Origin: Saccharothrix ecbatanensis
GTDB lineage: Bacteria > Actinomycetota > Actinomycetes > Mycobacteriales > Pseudonocardiaceae
Assembly: GCF_014205015.1 (NCBI RefSeq)
Contig: NZ_JACHMO010000001.1
Span: forward strand, 1,116,001 to 1,180,000
Direction of reading: 5' to 3'
DNA: 64,000 nucleotides
Positions 62,226 to 64,000 of the stretch are shown one piece after another. The notes under the pieces are model-generated. The model worked only from the letters and a program-made list of their open reading frames with translations. It searched no databases and was not told where the DNA came from. Numbering within the stretch: the first letter of the stretch is position 1; each line of letters opens with the position of its first letter. Both the position numbers and the translations under genes were made by a program.

Positions 62226-62490
62226 GTGGCGCTCGTGCTCACTGCGGCCTGCGGCCCCGCGAACAACACAACTCCGAAGTTCCACGACTTGCTCACGCAG
62301 AAGAACATCGCCCCACGACATGGCCGAAGCCGAAACCCTGGCTAAGTACCTGTGCACCAAGCTCGACCAGGGGTACGGACCTGGCGACCTCATGGCCATG
62401 TACGGCGACGTCGGCAACAACATCAACGCCAAACGAGCGTTCCTGAACATCTCGGTCACCGCATTCTTCCCTGAGTACGGCGGCCGATAG
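62226..62490 (+). pseudogene. DUF732-like lipoprotein with frameshift
   Basis: GTG 62226 opens VALVLTAACGPANNTTPKFH (lipobox TAAC), then HDLLTQKNIAP. A frame change near 62313 leads to MAEAETLAKYLCTKLDQGYG and GDLMAMYGDVGNNINAKRAF, the pattern of small DUF732 proteins of mycobacteria and relatives, ending at 62490. The 295 bases before it (61931-62225) hold no recognised gene. Confidence 0.5.
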
Positions 62491-62607
62491 CGTCCGGAGA
62501 TCGGGCAAATTTACGTTCCAGGCAACGCTGGAGTCGTTTCCGGCTCCATTTCGAGAAGGAGTTCACCACAGTGCGATGTCGACACGGCGGCCCGGATCGC
62601 AGGGTCG

Positions 62608-63474
62608 GTGTACCCGTTCTGGGACCTGCGTGGCCACTACGCCGAGGGCCGGCGGTGGCTGGCTCGCATCCTGACAGCCGGACCTGCGGATCCCAGGGTG
62701 CGAGCACATGCGCTGATGGACGCGGCGACCCTCGCCATCGTGCAGGGCGACGTCGTTGAGGCGGTGACGGCGTGTGAGCAGGCGGCACGGTTGAGCGAGG
62801 CCGGTCAGGATCACGCGAGGCTGTCACACGCGCTGCAGTACCTGGGTCTGATACGAATTTTCACCGAGCAGCTGGGCGAGGCCGGGTGCCTGCTGAGTGC
62901 ATCTCTTCGGTACGCGGACGCCGCGGACGCGGTGTGGGAGCGCAGTTGGGCGCTCCTGCTGATGTCTGTGCTGGCGACCTCTCGATGGGACTTCTCCCTA
63001 GCCGGGGACTTGGCGCGGCAGGCCGAAGCGGCACTCGGGCACGGAGGCGACCCGGAGGCCCGCGCGTTCATCCGGGTCCTGCTCGGCTTCGCCGGCTTGG
63101 GCATGGAGGACGCGGCCGGCGCCGCAGAGCACGTCACCGAGGCGCTCCGGCAGTTCAGCACACTTGGTGGCTTGTGGGGGCTGTCGATCACCACGGTGCT
63201 CGCCGCATTTGTGCTGCGTGCCCTTGGCCGGCACCGGGGAGCCGCCGGTTTGCTCGGAGTGGCCGAGGCGTTGCGTGAGGCGGCCGGGACGACGCTGCCG
63301 CCGTTCGTCGAAGCGTGGCTGGATGACACGCTGACCGAACTGACTACCGCCCTTGGTCCGGCTGTGCTCCACTCCGCGCGGATGCACGGTCGAGCCCTCC
63401 CTCGTGCCGCCGCTCTCGCGTATACCCTGCGGCAACTGGCACCCGACGCCGGCGACGTTGAACGGCGCCCATGA
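62608..63474 (+). CDS. TPR-type regulator, N-terminal part missing
   Basis: A 288-residue helical-repeat protein: YPFWDLRGHYAEGRRWLARI, then ARAHALMDAATLAIVQGD-like repeats and SWALLLMSVLATSRWDFSLA. This is the C-terminal half of actinomycete ATPase/TPR regulators, where LRGHYAEGRRWL follows the ATPase domain. The frame can be read back to about 62570 (DTAARIAGS), but no ATPase or DNA-binding domain lies before it. It is likely a truncated gene that may still be expressed. Confidence 0.6.
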   Translation: MYPFWDLRGHYAEGRRWLARILTAGPADPRVRAHALMDAATLAIVQGDVVEAVTACEQAARLSEAGQDHARLSHALQYLGLIRIFTEQLGEAGCLLSASLRYADAADAVWERSWALLLMSVLATSRWDFSLAGDLARQAEAALGHGGDPEARAFIRVLLGFAGLGMEDAAGAAEHVTEALRQFSTLGGLWGLSITTVLAAFVLRALGRHRGAAGLLGVAEALREAAGTTLPPFVEAWLDDTLTELTTALGPAVLHSARMHGRALPRAAALAYTLRQLAPDAGDVERRP

Positions 63475-63667
63475 GGGTCGATGAGCCAGGCCGTCGTCTA
63501 CAGGCCACGAGCGGCCCGTGAACCGCCCCGGCTTGACGGGGACTCTGATGTGGCCTGGGTTTGATGGAGCCGGCTCGCTGGACTTCATGCCACAGGTTGA
63601 ACTGCGTGGACGATGTTTGTTCGCGAATCCGTGAAGTGGGCGCGGAGTGCTGCTAGCGTTACTCGCT

Positions 63668-64000
63668 GTGACAGTCGAAGAGTCGGTCGGCCTCCGCGTG
63701 ACCATCAACGACGGTGGCGTCGAGGAACTGCTGTCCCTGCAGCGGTGGCTCGGCGAGCAGGACGACTTCGCCGGGCTGACCTCGCTGCAGCGGACCGAGC
63801 CGAGTCCGGGCCAGATGGGCTCGGTGCTCGACACGATCATCGTCGCCGCGGGCAGCGGGGGCGCGGTGACCGCCCTGATCGGCACCCTGTCGGTGTGGAT
63901 GCGCAACCGCGGCGCCAAGATCACCGCGACCGTCAAGAAGGGCGACCGCAGCGTCACCATCGACGCGGACCGGGTCCGCCCAGCGGAGCTGGCCCAGCTG
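63668..64000 (+). CDS. EACC1-type protein of a conflict system, 3' end beyond window
   Basis: GTG 63668 opens at least 111 residues of an effector-associated constant component (EACC1): LRVTINDGGVEELLSLQRWL, then LQRTEPSPGQMGSVLDTIIV and AAGSGGAVTALIGTLSVWMR with a membrane-like helix, then ITATVKKGDRSVTIDADRV. In actinomycetes this small protein precedes a variable effector (caspase-like, protease or others) in systems predicted to respond to invasion. The effector would be just past the right edge. Confidence 0.7.
   Translation, partial: MTVEESVGLRVTINDGGVEELLSLQRWLGEQDDFAGLTSLQRTEPSPGQMGSVLDTIIVAAGSGGAVTALIGTLSVWMRNRGAKITATVKKGDRSVTIDADRVRPAELAQL

Noticed and set aside
63475..63667. Possible small gene or insertion-sequence end between the TPR and EACC1 genes
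   Set aside because: The sequence has short open stretches on both strands but no motif, clear repeat or ribosome site that I could support.

Overview
The window reads as the chromosome of a high-GC actinomycete, most likely of the order Pseudonocardiales (Saccharothrix, Lentzea, Actinosynnema or Amycolatopsis type). The signs are an SsgA-family cell-division protein, two helix-turn-helix/DUF397 loci, an NB-ARC regulator, a monoderm Tad pilus locus with a BTAD protein, and CRISPR repeats of the actinobacterial I-E kind. The genus is an inference from gene content only.

Layout. 1-5.97 kb: a partial Nudix protein, a phosphotransferase with a helix-turn-helix regulator, two short runs of overlapping small genes, and a helix-turn-helix/DUF397 pair. 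6.15-7.2 kb: CRISPR array 1 (17 repeats) and its leader, followed by a second, damaged helix-turn-helix/DUF397 locus. 8.1-11.8 kb: a secreted DUF6355-like protein, a methyltransferase and a large NB-ARC/TPR regulator. 11.95-13.45 kb: an IS4-type element with perfect ends and a 10-bp target duplication. 13.6-26.2 kb: a Tad (Flp) pilus operon: prepilin peptidase, two exported proteins, SAF protein, TadZ-like ATPase, TadA ATPase, TadB, TadC, a pilin and three TadE/F/G-type pseudopilins. It ends in a LysM/BTAD membrane protein. A beta-propeller gene lies antisense inside its end. 26.7-31.7 kb: small acidic proteins, a MinD/Ssd-like protein, a DUF4192 protein and an N6-methylase-like protein. 31.7-32.9 kb: CRISPR array 2 (18 clear repeats plus a vestigial one), with the same leader and orientation as array 1. 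No cas gene is seen anywhere.

33-45.2 kb: a conjugation (type IV secretion) module on the minus strand: sigma-region-4-like regulator, VirB2-like pilin, VirB6-like channel, PrgI-family protein, VirB4 ATPase, VirD4 coupling ATPase, replication-relaxation protein and a VirB1-like wall hydrolase. 45.6-50.3 kb: an opposite-strand chain of overlapping methyltransferase-type genes, a 31-codon micro-ORF, a C5 cytosine methyltransferase with two compensating frameshifts, and a PAPS-reductase-like gene split by an insert. 50.4-52.1 kb: excisionase-like protein and tyrosine integrase, ending beside tRNA-Val(GAC). I read about 31-52 kb, possibly more, as an integrative conjugative element inserted at that tRNA. 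Its far end is not seen, nor is a relaxase.

52.1-64 kb: three tRNAs and an SsgA-family gene, then a decay zone: a dead ECF sigma factor, tRNA-Val(CAC) beside an integrase fragment, a frameshifted transposase, an RHS tail with an EndoU toxin domain fused to its probable immunity protein, a headless cupin regulator, and fragments of a methyltransferase, an alpha/beta hydrolase, an oxidoreductase and a lipoprotein. Among these stand intact-looking DinB-like and secreted peptidase genes. The window ends inside an EACC1-type gene, the usual first gene of an actinobacterial conflict system whose effector would lie just outside.
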